This document shows positions 12,305 through 26,483 of a DNA stretch of 64,000 bases, one piece after another. Numbering within the stretch: position 1 is the first letter of the stretch; the number at the start of each line of letters is the position of its first letter. The translations under genes and the position numbers were made by a program. The stretch comes from Orbicella faveolata (lineage: Eukaryota; Cnidaria; Anthozoa; Scleractinia; Merulinidae). Below the pieces are notes generated by a model, which had not been told where the DNA came from, searched no databases, and worked only from the letters and a program-made list of their open reading frames with translations. The stretch covers positions 107,825 through 171,824 of the forward strand of contig NW_018149218.1 in NCBI RefSeq assembly GCF_002042975.1, read 5' to 3'.

Positions 12305-12500
12305 AAGACCTTTTGCACTGGGCGGTTTGTTGCCCCATTTCAGACCATGTGATGATTCTCTTGAGGATTCCTCCCTTCAAATTTTCAAGTAGTCGTGTGC
12401 ATATGAATGAGTAATTTTTAGACGGATAAAAGAGCTATTCTCTAGACAATATTACGTGGTCTGTAATGGGACAACAAAACGCCCAAGCGAAAAAGGTCTA
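12305..12500. mobile_element. MITE with about 50-bp inverted repeats
   Basis: Left arm 12305-12358 (AAGACCTTTTGCACTGGGCG, GTTTGTTGCCCCATTTCAGA) is matched in inverse at 12449-12500 with scattered differences. The 90-bp centre has no ORF. It is the only clear mobile element in the long gene-free region upstream of Lmx. An A-rich tract follows (12505-12600). Confidence 0.65.
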
Positions 12501-15500
12501 TTTACTAAGGCAAAAAAAAAGAAAAATAAATAAAAAAATACTAAAGGGTTGACAATGGCGAAAAAAAAAACAAGAAAAAAACACAAAAACGTATTTGACG
12601 TATTTTTAAGTTTTTGAATTATAAGATTAAATAAGACGAATTAAGACACAAATAGGAATAAATATCTTTTTTAAACAATTGGTCGATTATTCTTCGTTCA
12701 TATGTGGCACACTTTGCAAATCGTTAGTGATGTATGGAATGTTCAGCTTTGGTAGGCTCTTGGTAGTATGCATCATTGGAGTTTCAATTTGTTCTAAGTA
12801 TTTGAGTGTATAAGATTTCACGATATATGGAATGGAAATGCCATTATAGCATCTCTACACCATGTCTACGGAACTTTCTTTTCAAATGTTTCTAAAATTT
12901 TCGTCAAACGTCCTTGATTACTAAGCCAGGTTACTCATGCATCCAGGCGTTGCAGGTAATGAGATGCACAGTTCCTGTTCAACAAGTAGAAATTGTCGCC
13001 GAATGTAATGAGGTTGCACCTTGGAGCCCTGAATAGTTTCCTGTGGATACTGGAATCAAAATAAAATTTGAAATTGTGATACAGTTGCCGGAGCTTTGGA
13101 AGACATAGTAGTCTAGAGCTTTGGCACCTAGTCTGAATGCGAAATAAAGGCTACATGGCGAAAGTTGAAACTGAGGAAAACTGGTGTACTTCTTTCATTT
13201 TAAAACAGGCAGTTGAGCTGGCTACGACGACTACTGTTTGTTGGTGGTGCAGTCTAGCGATTTAAACTTTGTGGAAAATTAATCTCGTTTTGCATGTACT
13301 GTTTATTCTTATTATAGGGATGAGTTTTCTGAAGCAAATGTTCTTTTTTCAGTTTTGCTACCAACGGCCTCATGTAGGGTTCCAAAAGCCTCTTATCCAT
13401 AGGAAACTATCGTTTTCGTGTTTGATAAACGAGTTATTAATTTGACTTAAGAGCGATCTGAACATAAGCAAAGCTGGATCTTTGCACGCTCAACTGTCTA
13501 TCAGCTGCAGTCGTATTAATATCTGATATTACCGCAATGAATGGAGACGGGCGTTTTTTAATGATACGTTTTGCCCAAAATGTTTCATCAATCTCTATAC
13601 AAAGGAGTGGACTCATGAAACAAAACAGTGCTCCTTTTTGGTTAGTAAAATAGAATTGCAATAATTTGTAAACTTCAGTCCGCTATTGTGCCACTGCAAG
13701 GCGCTATTGCCAACAGGTGCGCCAAGGTGACTTGTCCTAAGCCTCTGTCAATCACGTTGGAAGACCTGTATTGTCAAATATTGAAACAAAATTGGAACTG
13801 CGGTTGCGATATATTGAAAATTATAACCAAAATGCTAAATAAACCAAAGATGCAAATTATGTGGGACCATTTTAAAGACAGCTAATTCGAAAAAGAAAAA
13901 TTCTGTCAGTCGACCTTGCATCTGTAGTGAGAAGGATGGTGATATCTCCAATAAAGGCAGGCTCCAAGATCACCTGTAATGAGTGGAGGAGAAAAGTTAT
14001 TAACGGAAAAAAAGTGCTATAGTTTCTTCCAGCTAAAGACAAATGTCTTTCAGCTAAACAAACGAAACAAAAAAAATCCCGTGTATCTAAGGCAAAAGCA
14101 TTCTTACGAAAATTAAAAAGCCTTGCTTTCTCCGCACATGCGACAAAAATGCTACCATGTATTTTCAGTTTTTCTAAACAAAAGAGACTGGTTTAGCTTA
14201 AATCAAAAATTGAACATCTTTCTTTGTCTGTCATCATAGCTGGATCTTAAACTGGTAAGGCTGACATACGTTTGAACTGTATTCTTTAATTTCTTGCATA
14301 TCAAACAACAGCTTTAAGGTTCAAAAAATAGTCAACCTAAGCAACATTTCCCTAGACCGTGTTCTTGTTGTGTTGTTAAGCGTTGGTTATACGGATACGC
14401 TGTTATTAACACGCAGGAAGCCTTTCAAGAGTGGCTCATGATTTTGAAAGTATTAAGCTTCATTGCTATACCGGTGACAGATCGTTGTTGAGTAGTGACA
14501 GATAATTGGGTAGCAGCACTTATCGATGTAAGATTCGTGCTTTTAAGCTTTTATTTCTTATTCCAAGGTTAATTGTCTAAGTTGGCTGTCATTGAATTTT
14601 TAAAAGACACAACAACATAATTCTAATTCAGACTCATAGGATATGCCAGTTCATCAAGTTTCATCTTCTTTCTGCTTGAAAATTAAAAATTTGAACTGGT
14701 GAAATTATCGTTACGTTGAATTAATATTTTTGTGAGGTAACATTATGATAGAAAAAATCTTAATGACTAACTTAGTTTTTCTCTCTAAGAGCCGAATATA
14801 GAAGCGACTAAAACTCATATATAGTAGTTTTTTTTCCAAATTCCACCTGCCGCCGGACACCTCACTGAAGAGTGCAAAACACACGACTTTTAAATTTCTG
14901 CAAACATAAAATTACTGGGAGTCGACACTCACTCAATCCTCTTCGTACCCTTGGGCACATAATGCTAGAAGAAACCACCTAACAAAGTTTCCCCCTCCTA
15001 CCTTCTCACCAACGAAGGACTTAAAGCTTTTCTACCTGCACTAAAATTCTCCTAAATAATTCGGGTTAGAGGCTTCAAATCTTCGTTTCAAACTAGAGAT
15101 GATTATCAACCTTTTCGTTCTGGATTATTGTTGCCTTTTCAATCAACTAAAGCTTTATTGTTATGAGCAAAAACCAAGTAAGGAAAAGCCTTTTCGTTTA
15201 AAGTTTCTGGGAAAATACGGGTTCGAAAACAAGTTAAAACGTGAATCACATATACAAAATGGATCAAGCAATAACAGTGATTTTCCAGTAGCCTTTCTTC
15301 GATTCACACTGAAAGATATGTTTTAAAGTAACATTGAAGGCTGGCCTGCTTCCAAAGTTTCGTTTGAAGACACAACACGTTGTAAAGCATAAATTATTAA
15401 TGAAGTTTAAGGTGTGAAAAGGCTGGTTTGATCCCAAAATAGATTTCCTATCAAACTAAGCAAGTCAAATCGAGGAATAAAAGGCATAGAGAACAACAGT

Positions 15501-18500
15501 GGTTAAAAATAAAGTCCGTCGAATTAAAGTTACATTTTATTATGGACGTCGCAACTAAAAATTTAAAGACAGAATCCCTTTTCAAACAAAAATATATGCC
15601 AAGTTCAGACACCTGTACTTCACATATTTCGCTTTTCACACTTTCTTCGTATACCAATCAATTTTATTGTCTTCTCGGTAGCAAAAGGTGGCATTAACTT
15701 CTTGTATAAGTTAACGAGATCATCAAAGCAATAGAAAACCTTACCACTCTACTCTCTTATTCCGGAAAATACAAATTTCCCTCGTTAAAACAGTTGCTTT
15801 CGCAATTGCAAATGAACAATAGCTTCCAAGCGAAGGTTTCTCGCATATTTACCTCGGATGTGCAACAAAAACGTTTTGCTATCAACTGTATTTGATGCCC
15901 GGGATGACAGACTGAAGTTCGTTCACATTTTGACGAAGCAAGACGTATGTCAGATGACATAATTTCGAGACGCTGCAAAGCATTCGAGCGAAGAACAAGC
16001 CAGGGTATCTTGTTAAAATTAACGATCACCAAAGCAAAACTTGCTTTGAATTGCGTTTTTTTTAAATATATTGAATTATATCGAATTCTCTCCCAAGTTA
16101 AGTAGTCCAGCAAATTTAACACATCATTAGGTTTATTTGTAGTTTTTGTGGCCCCTTCATAAAAACTCCCAAGTGTTGTAAGACTCACATCAAGACAAAG
16201 GAAAGTTATCTCGCTAATTTCAGTTTCAGACTTTAAACTGCAAACCGTTTCTGCATTGCAGCGGCTCTTTGTTTCATCGTAACATTGCAGGTTCTTTTAT
16301 GCCGGAGTCACTTCGCAAAAATATTTGAAGGCTAGTGAAATCGTAGGGCGTATCTGATACCAAAGAGGTTGTTATTATCCACTCAGATGGGATTTGAGGT
16401 TTAGAAATCACATACATTAATTCTTCTCTTAATAGTTGGCCTCCATTTTTAAAAATTTCGACTTAACCTTTAAAGAAAGATAACTGATTTCAGTTCATGT
16501 TTTCTTGATATACCCTTGGAAGTCCTTCATATATGACACAAAGTACAATCAACGAAAGCCTTTTCTGACCTGACTTGTCATTGTAAGTACCAACATTGTT
16601 TTCCCTTTGCCTTACCCTGCTACCCTCTTCAAGCCTTTCTAGAAAATAGAACTTCTTCTTGAAGTTCTTTCTGAATGCATTATACTTCAGTAACTCCACG
16701 GCACCTCCAACTGTAAGGCAAGCAGTCGTTTAAGCGACATTGGTATAAAAATCCTGCTCGCGACTTACAACCGTTGTTACGTTATGTGATGTTATTCTTC
16801 TCGAATGTGTTCAACACGAGTTTGCGAGCCCTAAGTATGATCCGAGTGGACGATTTAAAGAAGTTTGTATCGTGATTTCAGAGGCATCCCTACTTTTAAA
16901 AGATGAACTGAGCATCGAAGAAGGGTGTGATATGCTTGATACATTCTACGAGTACATGGCAGGCATGGCAGGAGTACCCTTGGTTTTAAAGGTATTTTTA
17001 TTACCTGAATTATTCAGTTGAAATTCAATACAAGACTCTGAGAGGCGAGTATCTTTGACTGAAACGGCTATTATTCATAGCCTAAAAGAGTTGTTTTACA
17101 TTCTTCGTGCGACAATCACAGGACATCGCGCTACTGATCGTTGTAAGTATGTAAAAACTTTTAACACTTAAGTCATACACCTGGTATTACCAAGTGAAAC
17201 TGGCTTGGAGCGACTCAATAGCTATTGATGTTTACAATTCTTGAGAATTCAAGTTCAATCGAGGCACTCGGAAGAAGTTCATACAAAAGATTCAGTTTAG
17301 TTAGCTAGTTTCTGTTTAGTTACAGACAAGTAATACCTGGTTTACAGTTACTGCTCACGTTGTGAAATCTCTCCGGCTCAAAGACTAGTTGGTAGTAAGC
17401 AAAGATGGTGGATTTATCGTCCATAAAAAGTGGCAGTCGAACTTGATCTCGCCTATCGTTTAAACTCGAATAATATGACCGTTCTAGTCTCAAGCTTTCC
17501 AAGTGCTTTCAATTTATAAAATGCTTTCTTCCATACTTGAGAAAAGAACGACGAATGAGTTCCGCAATGTATGTAAGAAACTGTCGCGACTGTAGCAAGT
17601 CAAATAATCAGTGACAAAAAAAAAAAAAAACGCCATCTAAAGCAGTCGCTAATAAGACTCCTAATAAGACCTGAAAATCTTGGGTAAGCAAAATGAACTT
17701 AGCAATAATTCCACCGTTTCCAAGGTACGTCGCAAAAACGCATTGCGAAAACACTGACAGGAAATCAAAGGCAAATGTTCCCGATGTTTCTTAAATGTTT
17801 TGAAACACGACTTGAGCAGGGTTGGCTGTGTACTATTTGAGAGCTCGCTTTTAAAATGTCTTGAGCGAGAGACTGTTTTCAGCACGTGGTGCGGAAGAGC
17901 TTCTTAAGCAAAATCGACCTACCTGTAAGGATCAATATTTCATCTTCTAGTGAATACGATCAGTCTTCCATTAACACATCTTTGGGGGGTTCATGGAAAG
18001 TTTGAATGTCAATTACAGCAAGGTTTTCGTCCCTTATGTTAATCAACATCTCTACCAATACGAAAGGAAAACTCATATCCAAGCTTTAATGTTTTCAGTG
18101 GCCTGCTTCTCAACTTAGTAATGTTTGCTTCGCTAATTTGAATAAGTCGAATGAATATGAGAAGTAAATGTCACTCGCGTTTGACGTGGTAACCAAAACC
18201 CTTTTTGAAAAGAAAGGAAACTCGCAATGTTTGCGAATTGTCTTGTCTAGTTAACACGTAACGGTTCGGCGTCAAAACTGTTTCCGCGCGATCTCACGGA
18301 AAGCTGACGAACGTTTATCACCGGGTTGAGCTGATATCAAAGCTGACTGAGTGCGTTGATTGCGCGATACCACCTAAAAAAAGTAATGAAAATAGCGGAA
18401 ATTTTTCCATTTATCGTGGAGTCACTTAAGATCCAGCTTTCACACCTTCACGCCTTTTTTCAAACACAACTGTTTGGAAGGGGAAATAGTTCAGGTACTT

Positions 18501-21500
18501 TAGAACTTTGAGGGAAATTGTTAATTCAGTTTATTGTTTAGCGATCAACTGAAGAAGGCGGTTTCTTTCGCTGAAAGGAGACAATCAGATCAATCTTTAC
18601 TGGAAAAAGGGGCAAAACGGGGCGTTTTTGTGGGCTAAAATTGTCTTCTGCTAGCCACATAATTGACAGCATTGCGGCCAAGCAGATATGAACGAGAATT
18701 AAAATGAGGAACGTCAAATTATTATTTAAGGTTGCTCTCCTAGTTCTTGACAAGTTGTACCACAAACCTACTTAACTATTAAAATATTCGCCTAAGCGGC
18801 GACTAAAATAGCTGCCCCTGTAAACAAACTTTCCGGTAACTTGTGAAAAGTGCACGGCGCTTCCTTGCAATTTATGTACTGTTTACTTTGTACAACTGCT
18901 GAGCTAGAATAATTTAATCCATATAAAGGCCCAAGCTGTCACTTGGTGTGTGGTGATTATCCGGCAATGCAAACATCCGAAAGTTCTTTTCACACACAGA
19001 AAAATTTACATTCAGAGTTTACTTTTTCGGTTCTCTTTGAAATGTTGACAAGTTTGACTGGCTGTCAGTTTCGCCCACACTCGTGTCGTCCCGCCCTGTC
19101 AAAACCTACCTTGTGCTTGCCGCCTGACATGGCGTATTTACAGAGCTGAGCGTGTGTTTAATGCTAATTGCCAAGTTACTACAACAAACGAGTTTTATGG
19201 CTAGCGGCGCGTGGATAACGCTTCATCGCGCAAATATTCTATTGCTTTTTGAAGTAAGAGCGAATTTAACTACGTTTTTCTTTGAACTCAATTTCATTGA
19301 TTGTTTAGTATGGCTCCGCCTTTCGGGAGAAATCACGAATTTCAACTAGTTTTTTGTCATAATGTTTCTGAATACGCAAATTGGCCAGACTCTCTCAAGC
19401 TATAGAATATTACATACAGGGGTTGTTGTTTATAGGAGATAATGTTTGTTGGACCAACTTGCCATTAAGTTTGAACTTTTGCAAAAATTCCGCTGTTTGA
19501 GACCCGATTAAATATACCACAGACAGAGTAATGTTATGAATGAAGCTGGTTTGAATCAACTGTGCTGAAACAGGCTGTACACCCCCCTAAAAAAAACCCA
19601 CTTACCATAGTGAGAGAAATGCCGTCGATTTAGAGTTTTTCTGCAAAACGCGATGGAACGATTTTCACATCGAAGACTACCTAATACTACCGTATTCGTA
19701 AAAAATATTTGAGCACTCTTCAACCGTAGTTGGTAACCTCAACAAAAATATTGTCACAAAGAAACCATAACCTATAAGTTTCGTTTTCTTTAGTCTCGTG
19801 TTTCGGATTTAAAAATACAAGTTTTCAATAAACCATCGGTCGCTTTTTCTAGTGGTTATTGCTGCGGCACCATGTAGCTCGGCAAATACACCCACCCGTA
19901 CGATTTATTAACATATGACCGTTATGCATGCTCGTGCAATGTTCGAATTTACTGCTTGCTGTGAATTATTTAATAGCTGGGAAAGATACAAGAAATGCTT
20001 GCCCTGCTTGCCCTTCTTGGTTTTACAGTTTAATAACTCCAGGGCATTTAATAACTCGAGGTAGATACGCAACGAGGAACATGCACCGAAGTGTCGAAAC
20101 CCGACAAAGAAAACCAAATTGGGTGATGAATATTCAAGCGACACAATAGTGGATGTTGGCAGATTTTGGGCCCGCCTCATAAGGACATGAATGGCTGAGC
20201 TTCAGGGAACTGGAAGCGAAGATCCGGTGACTCTATTGACTCAATACGCTCAAAACTAGAAGCTGTGTTCAGTACACAAATCTTTTAGCACTCCGGAAAA
20301 TCTGGCCTGACCGCAAGACATGAACACGGCGGCGTCCCCTGTATTAGGTACAGTGTTCTCCACTTTGTTGCCATTTGTACGTAAAGCTAAAATTATTCTC
20401 TGTGTTTACGATGTTTATGGTTTAATACAAAGATGAGTTTGGGATGGATTTATTCTTGCCGCCGTTTACGTGACCAGGAGAATTTAAATCAACGATCTTC
20501 CCCATAGGAAAACGCTACGCAATATCATCGTTTAAATAATTTGTGATCCAAGAGGTTTGGTTCTATGTTTGGGTTTATATCTAACCTACCAGAGTTTTGC
20601 CGGTTCCTTATATGCGAAAGCGAGTCATTTCAAACAGAAGTGGTTACTAATACCTAAATTGTTGGCGTTAAGAACTTTCTTTTACCAAGCGTAAACTTAC
20701 ATTCTGAAAGGAAAATATTTCAGGCTTACGAGTGGTGTTGACAACCAGTGGATCGGAACTCAGACAAATTTACCACCGAAGATGTCAGGGCAAGACGTGG
20801 AATTGGCACAATACGCCAACTTAATGAGTCCAATTTGTCAGTATGATTTCAGAGCACTGTTTCCGCGCATTGTTGATCAGCATATTTTGCCACCTTCCAT
20901 TCGGCTGTACAAGAACTGACCGTACATTTATAAAGAGATCGACTTAACCTTTTATTCCCATACCCCTTTATAACAAGATAGTAATTAGTTTATGTCGTTA
21001 AACCGAAAACAAATGCTAAACTGCTGCGCTCTAGTGGTCAGGTTACTTCGCTAGGAAGGTTCACCGACTATTGGATCTCACTAAGAACCGAAAAATCGAT
21101 GGGAAAACCAACTCTTACAAGGCCATGCAGAAATAGACAAAAGTCTATTTCGATCTAGTTCCCTCTGAGAAAATTCCACTCGCTGTTGTTTTATCACAAC
21201 AGTCTGCAGATGTCCCCCAGTTTTTATTCATTTACAAGTCATCCATCGGCCATAGCTGTCAATTCTATGAAAACTCTTTCTCTTTGTTTATTTCAAAAAC
21301 TGTGTTGATACAATATTCGAATAAGGAACGTATGTAGCTTGTTTCACGTAAAATGGAAAATCCGGCGTGAAATTTGCCCGCTCTATAGAGTCAATCGAGC
21401 AGATTGCAGCTCAAAAGTAAACAATTTATAACAGTGGCGAAATCTGTTTGAGGAGACGGCTTAAGTTTGTGGAGTTGAACCCATATACACCTGGCGATAT

Positions 21501-24500
21501 TTTCTTCCTTTTCAAAATTTTCTCAAAACGTAAGAGAAAGTTATGAAAGGGCTGAGAAATCGTTGCAATAACCTGTTTTGATTGACACAGCCAGGATGGC
21601 GCACAGTTACCTCTGTGTGGGGGTCAGATAAAAATATTTCATACATGAAAACTACTTTGCAGTTAAAAGAAAAGAAAAACTTCGAATGTGGTTTTCTGTC
21701 AATACACGAAGTTGCGAATACTTAAGGACAAAGGAAGCTTTTTTATTTCATCTCTTTGGTGATGGGTATCAACGGTTTACAGCGCCGCCCCAAAGGGGCT
21801 ACCGATTCGTTTGAAAGAAGACTACTTCAGAAGCGCACTCTCTAGATTAACATCTAGATACTTGCTGTTGGCAGAAAAGATTGAAGATACATAAAAATAC
21901 TAGAATTAATCTCTTTAAATTTCGAAGAAAGAATGACTTTCAAGCCGCATATCTGTGGCTGAAGGAAGAATTTGTCTGTATTGAAAGAAAAGGAAGATGC
22001 CATATTAGCAGCCTTAGGGCACGTAAACAGATTTGCGCGCAGTAAATTGATTTAAACCTCAAGTTTCCCGAGGGAATATGTTTGTACATGCGGAACACAT
22101 TCATTTACAGGCTTTACAGCTTATGGGAATCAGGATAACCCAGACAAGATCAGCTTGTAGGGAAAAATGCTTGCATACGTATTTTATTTGAAAACAACCT
22201 TAGATTACTGTTAGTTGACCTCAGAACACCTGTGATTTAGGCTAACTGTGCATTTAGTAAGACTTCAAGTAGAGAATATTCCAGAAATCCTAATTTTACC
22301 TGCATAAAGTCTTTATTATAACTCTACAAAAATTACGAAGCCTTGGGTTGACTTTTTCCATTGCTTAAGGTTTCGTTTTCGGACCCTTTATGAATTAGTC
22401 GAACCACAAGACAAGAATAAAATTAGACTGCATGCCCACATGCAATTTTAGAATTATCCTGAAGATAAGTTCGCTGAACGCAAAACGTGTTTTAAATAGC
22501 ATTTTCGTTGCTCCCTTTGACCTCACGGCATATACCAAAGTTTGAACTGATGATCTTTACCTTTCCCGAGTAAGTGTAGGAAACCACAACATGGCACGAA
22601 AGACTAATTCGGACGAGAAGTACGTTGAAAACTTCTGACAGTGAGAAAACCAAGTACAATTTGACTTGAACTGGGGAAGACGAGAATTAAGTTGAATATG
22701 CGACACTAAGATGGACCAGATGTTTTAAATCTCAGAGACTGAAATTAAACGGAACTCTCTGCATGTTTACCTACCGTATTCAGCGGAAAACTTGCTCTGA
22801 GGCGTTCGTGCAAACAATTCGTTGGGTATATGTCATTAGAAATACTTCACAGCACCGTATTTTTCTATAGCTGAAAGCGAGGAAAGAATGGCAAAGAAAT
22901 ACCAGGGGACTGAATGCCAGAAACAACACCTAACGAAAGGAATATACTAGCTTTCCCTGGGAACACTTGATATGTGATGTGTAAATAAAACTGTATTACA
23001 AGAGGAAGCGTTGAAACTCAATACTACCAAGTCTTTCCTGCGACTCCCTCAGGTTAGCTGTACTTCTGTAGGATAGTGTAGCTGCGATGCTCTTTAAAAA
23101 AAATTGTTCATTTCCTTGGAATAAAACATCGGAATCGGAGCACATGTTACATGTATTTCACAACCAAAGTTTTACAAAATTGTTTTGACGCAAAATAGGC
23201 TATTTTTCTCTCCACTAAGGTCACCACAAAAGAACTATGTCACGCTCACTCATAAGTACTCGCTTAAACTAGAAAAATACACACTGATTCAATGCGACGA
23301 CAGACTTTTGAAAATGAGCAACTTTGCCTCATCCTTCACAGCCACACGAGCAGCGACAAGCAGCTGCAAACGAAAGGAACCTTTTGAAAAATTTTAGCAT
23401 AACATTACCCTTTGAGCTTGTTGACTTCCGACATCACAGAAAACAGCCTTCAACACTTCTTTGTGGGTTTGTGAGACTTTCAGGATCGTGTAACTTCTGC
23501 GCGACTATTTTTTCCTAAAATCTATTTATTTTACAGCAGCAACTGTTTGTGTAGTTCACTACAGTCAGCGGCGCACATTTTTAGCGATCCAGTTTTTTTT
23601 TCGGCAGGCGGGCGATAATCTTCCAAAAGCACACAATACATTTCTTGAATAAAATTTCTTGGACGCCGCGCAGCTTTCGCTGTTGCTAATTCTAGCCGTG
23701 CTATCTTTCATTCCTTTCTTTCCAGCCTCTGACTTAGCTACAAAACCGATTTTCAATAACAACAAGACGAGTGAAAGGCAAGTCACGACAAGCCGTATCT
23801 TCCGACACTAAACACAGGTATCACTTACACATATTGCCTGAAGCAGTGTGCAAACAAATGCGATTAGAATAGGTTAATAGTTATTTTATTTATTCAAGAA
23901 ATATTACTGCTTTACAATGAGAGAGCATTTTTGCTAAGAAATTAGATTGACTCTGAGAATCAACGTGAAGAATGAGGTGTAGAAAAGCTATAACGCATTA
24001 CTCCCACAAACATCTACCCACACTGTTTGGCGGCGACCCACTTAGTCACAACTCAGAAAACAGAGATGAAAGATCTGCCGCCAGGATCACACCTCTTGTT
24101 ATTAAAGGCGTGAGTGTATAAGTGTGTATTTAACCGCAATGATTTGTTCTCTCAAGGAGATATACATGTATACTCTATTTGAAGGTAAAAGAATCTCATT
24201 TAGGGAATATTTGCATGCCTTTTTGGAAAATAAACGGCGAGGCTTTGGATGAGTGCAACACTATACCGTACAACGCGAACACCGATAAAATAGTTATCAG
24301 CAACGGAAAGGAGACAATAGGGTTGAACACTGATCGTTGGTTAACCTCTTGAGTATTATAAGATTAAAGTTACGTGGCGATCTATGACTGGAATGTATCA
24401 GAATACGAGACGAAAACGCATCGGTGTCGCGCTCAGAACATTTAAGGATGGTTCGTGTGTTGTCAATAATACATACCCAGCCATAGTATTAACCACTTTA

Positions 24501-26483
24501 GAAATGAATGGCTTGTAATTATAGCGATGAATATTACGAGAAGCCACTTAATTAGAGCCATTCACTTGACCGTCAAGCAACGACCGAGAGGTCTGTTTAG
24601 TCAGAGTCAAAATATAAAACCACTGCGTGATTCACAAAGAGCTTGTTGTTTTTATATTTCAATATTAATAGTGTGCAACGATCTCGCTTTTGAAAGCGTT
24701 TATACAACTTATATGGCAAGCGAACGAACAGGAAAGGAAACGTTTACAAAGACCCGGCAATCACATGTGACTTACAATGTGATTCTTGCTTAAACAAAAA
24801 ATTGCGTTTAAGACAAAAAAAGGGTTTGTTAAGCTGAATAAGGGAATTTGATCTCGTCTATAGGCAGCAAACGGACAAACTTTTGGCGCGTTGAAGGCGC
24901 GCCTTCCACGCCGAAAAGAAAGCCACACGAGAGTAGAAAACAACGAGCTAAAATCAAAGAAACCGACAACATTGATCCGTGTCGAAGCAAAATGATCATT
25001 TTATGGAATAAATGCCACTGCGTACTCAAATAGATAAAGCCTGCACACCCAGGCCTTGTCCTTATCCCCGTCCCTGGTTTTGCAAGTGTATGGATAGGAG
25101 CCAATCCGTGTAATTAACCGATGAAATTGAAATTTGTGCCTCGATTGACCTAAAGCTTTGAGTTTTGTAGAGGTCTCCGCCGTATCTTCTGCGGTTCAAT
25201 TGTCCGACTTGTAGAAAGAATAGCCTGAAAGCAAAGCCAATTGCCCATGAGATTTCACATTGTCTCGAAGCCGCCAAAGTATCTGCAATTGGCGGTATCG
25301 AATTTCAAAGGCGTTCTTTCTGTCGCGAAACCACTTGTGAGCGACAGCTCTACCTGTCAACATGCCGTCAATATAATCACAGCCGTGACACCCGAACTTA
25401 AGAAATAACGCAACTCCAATCAACACGAATAATTTTCCACTTAAAATTAATCTTCGTTGTTAGGTGCGCTTTTAATGGCAGCTTACCTGAACTATTCAAA
25501 GAAAGGATTGTAAAAACTCTCTGCGTGTGACCAAGTTGTTGTTTCTATCGTCTTCGACGCGTTTTCCAATTTTTGGTATTTTTTCCATGGTGAACAATTG
25601 GTGATATCTGCAGGTGGCGTGCGCGGATGTCATTCGGTTATTGCACGTGCGTTCTGAGCACAGTGGTTCAGTAGAAACTTCCTCTCCCCGGTTGTGATTG
25701 GACATTTAACATTTTTCCGGCAAAGCTTGAATCACTGAGAATATTTGTGCCTTCGCTTCGCCATTGAGGGAGGTATTATAATAGGCCATTGTAAACTAAT
25801 TATTTCGATTCCTAGACCGATTAGGTAACCTCTGCTTTCAAATCTGGAATCTGTGATCTCCAGAGCGAGCTAGTTACGGCATAGAAGGTTGATCTACGAA
25901 GTCACCCTTTCAAATTGTCGTTGCGATGGTGCTATTTGCCTTTTAATGCACGTGTACACTGCAGATTGTTCGGTCCCGGTTGGTCACAGAACAATCAATC
26001 AAACTGTCACATGTCATTACGGACAAGACAATAAAAAAAGACGCTTGGCCGCCCTTTCTACCAATAGCTTAGTTGTTGAGGTGTCAAATCGATAGAGCAA
26101 GGCCTGCTTTCAAACGGAGCGGCCTGCCAGACAACACGACTGAATTTCTGATAATTCAGGTTCGCGCGCGAAATGTTTACCACGCTCGAGCAGTGTGGAA
26201 TTCGGCTGCCTTGAGGAAATTAAGCTTGTGTTCCGATCGACCAAACAGGTGGAATGAAGGGAGCCCCTCGTACAGATTGTAGATAGTAAACTACAAAAGT
26301 AGAGAAGTCAATCGTATCACAGAAACAATTACACAAACAGCAATATTGTGGCGAGTTTGCAACTATTGACCAGCCTCACCAGGCTTAGAAATTCTGTGAT
26401 AAAACATCTCGAAATACGAGTGCAAGGTAACCTCCGCAAAGACTCGGTCGAGTCGCAGTGACTTGAACGCGCATATCATCCCG
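12501..26483. other. Gene-free upstream region of Lmx, about 14 kb
   Basis: No exon, RNA gene or clear mobile element was found on either strand, only short chance ORFs (longest 143 codons, 15757-16188 minus). Such repeat-poor DNA upstream of a developmental transcription factor often holds enhancers; here that is inference. A perfect 14-bp palindrome GAAGGCGCGCCTTC is at 24893-24906. No TATA box could be assigned for Lmx; its 5' UTR should lie within the last few hundred bases. Confidence 0.5.

Noticed and set aside
15757-16188. 143-codon minus-strand ORF
   Set aside because: No recognisable domain, no splice context, composition like surrounding non-coding DNA.
24885-24912. Palindrome around GGCGCGCC in the Lmx upstream region
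   Set aside because: Only 14 bp is perfect; a match of this size is not remarkable in 14 kb and no factor site is implied.
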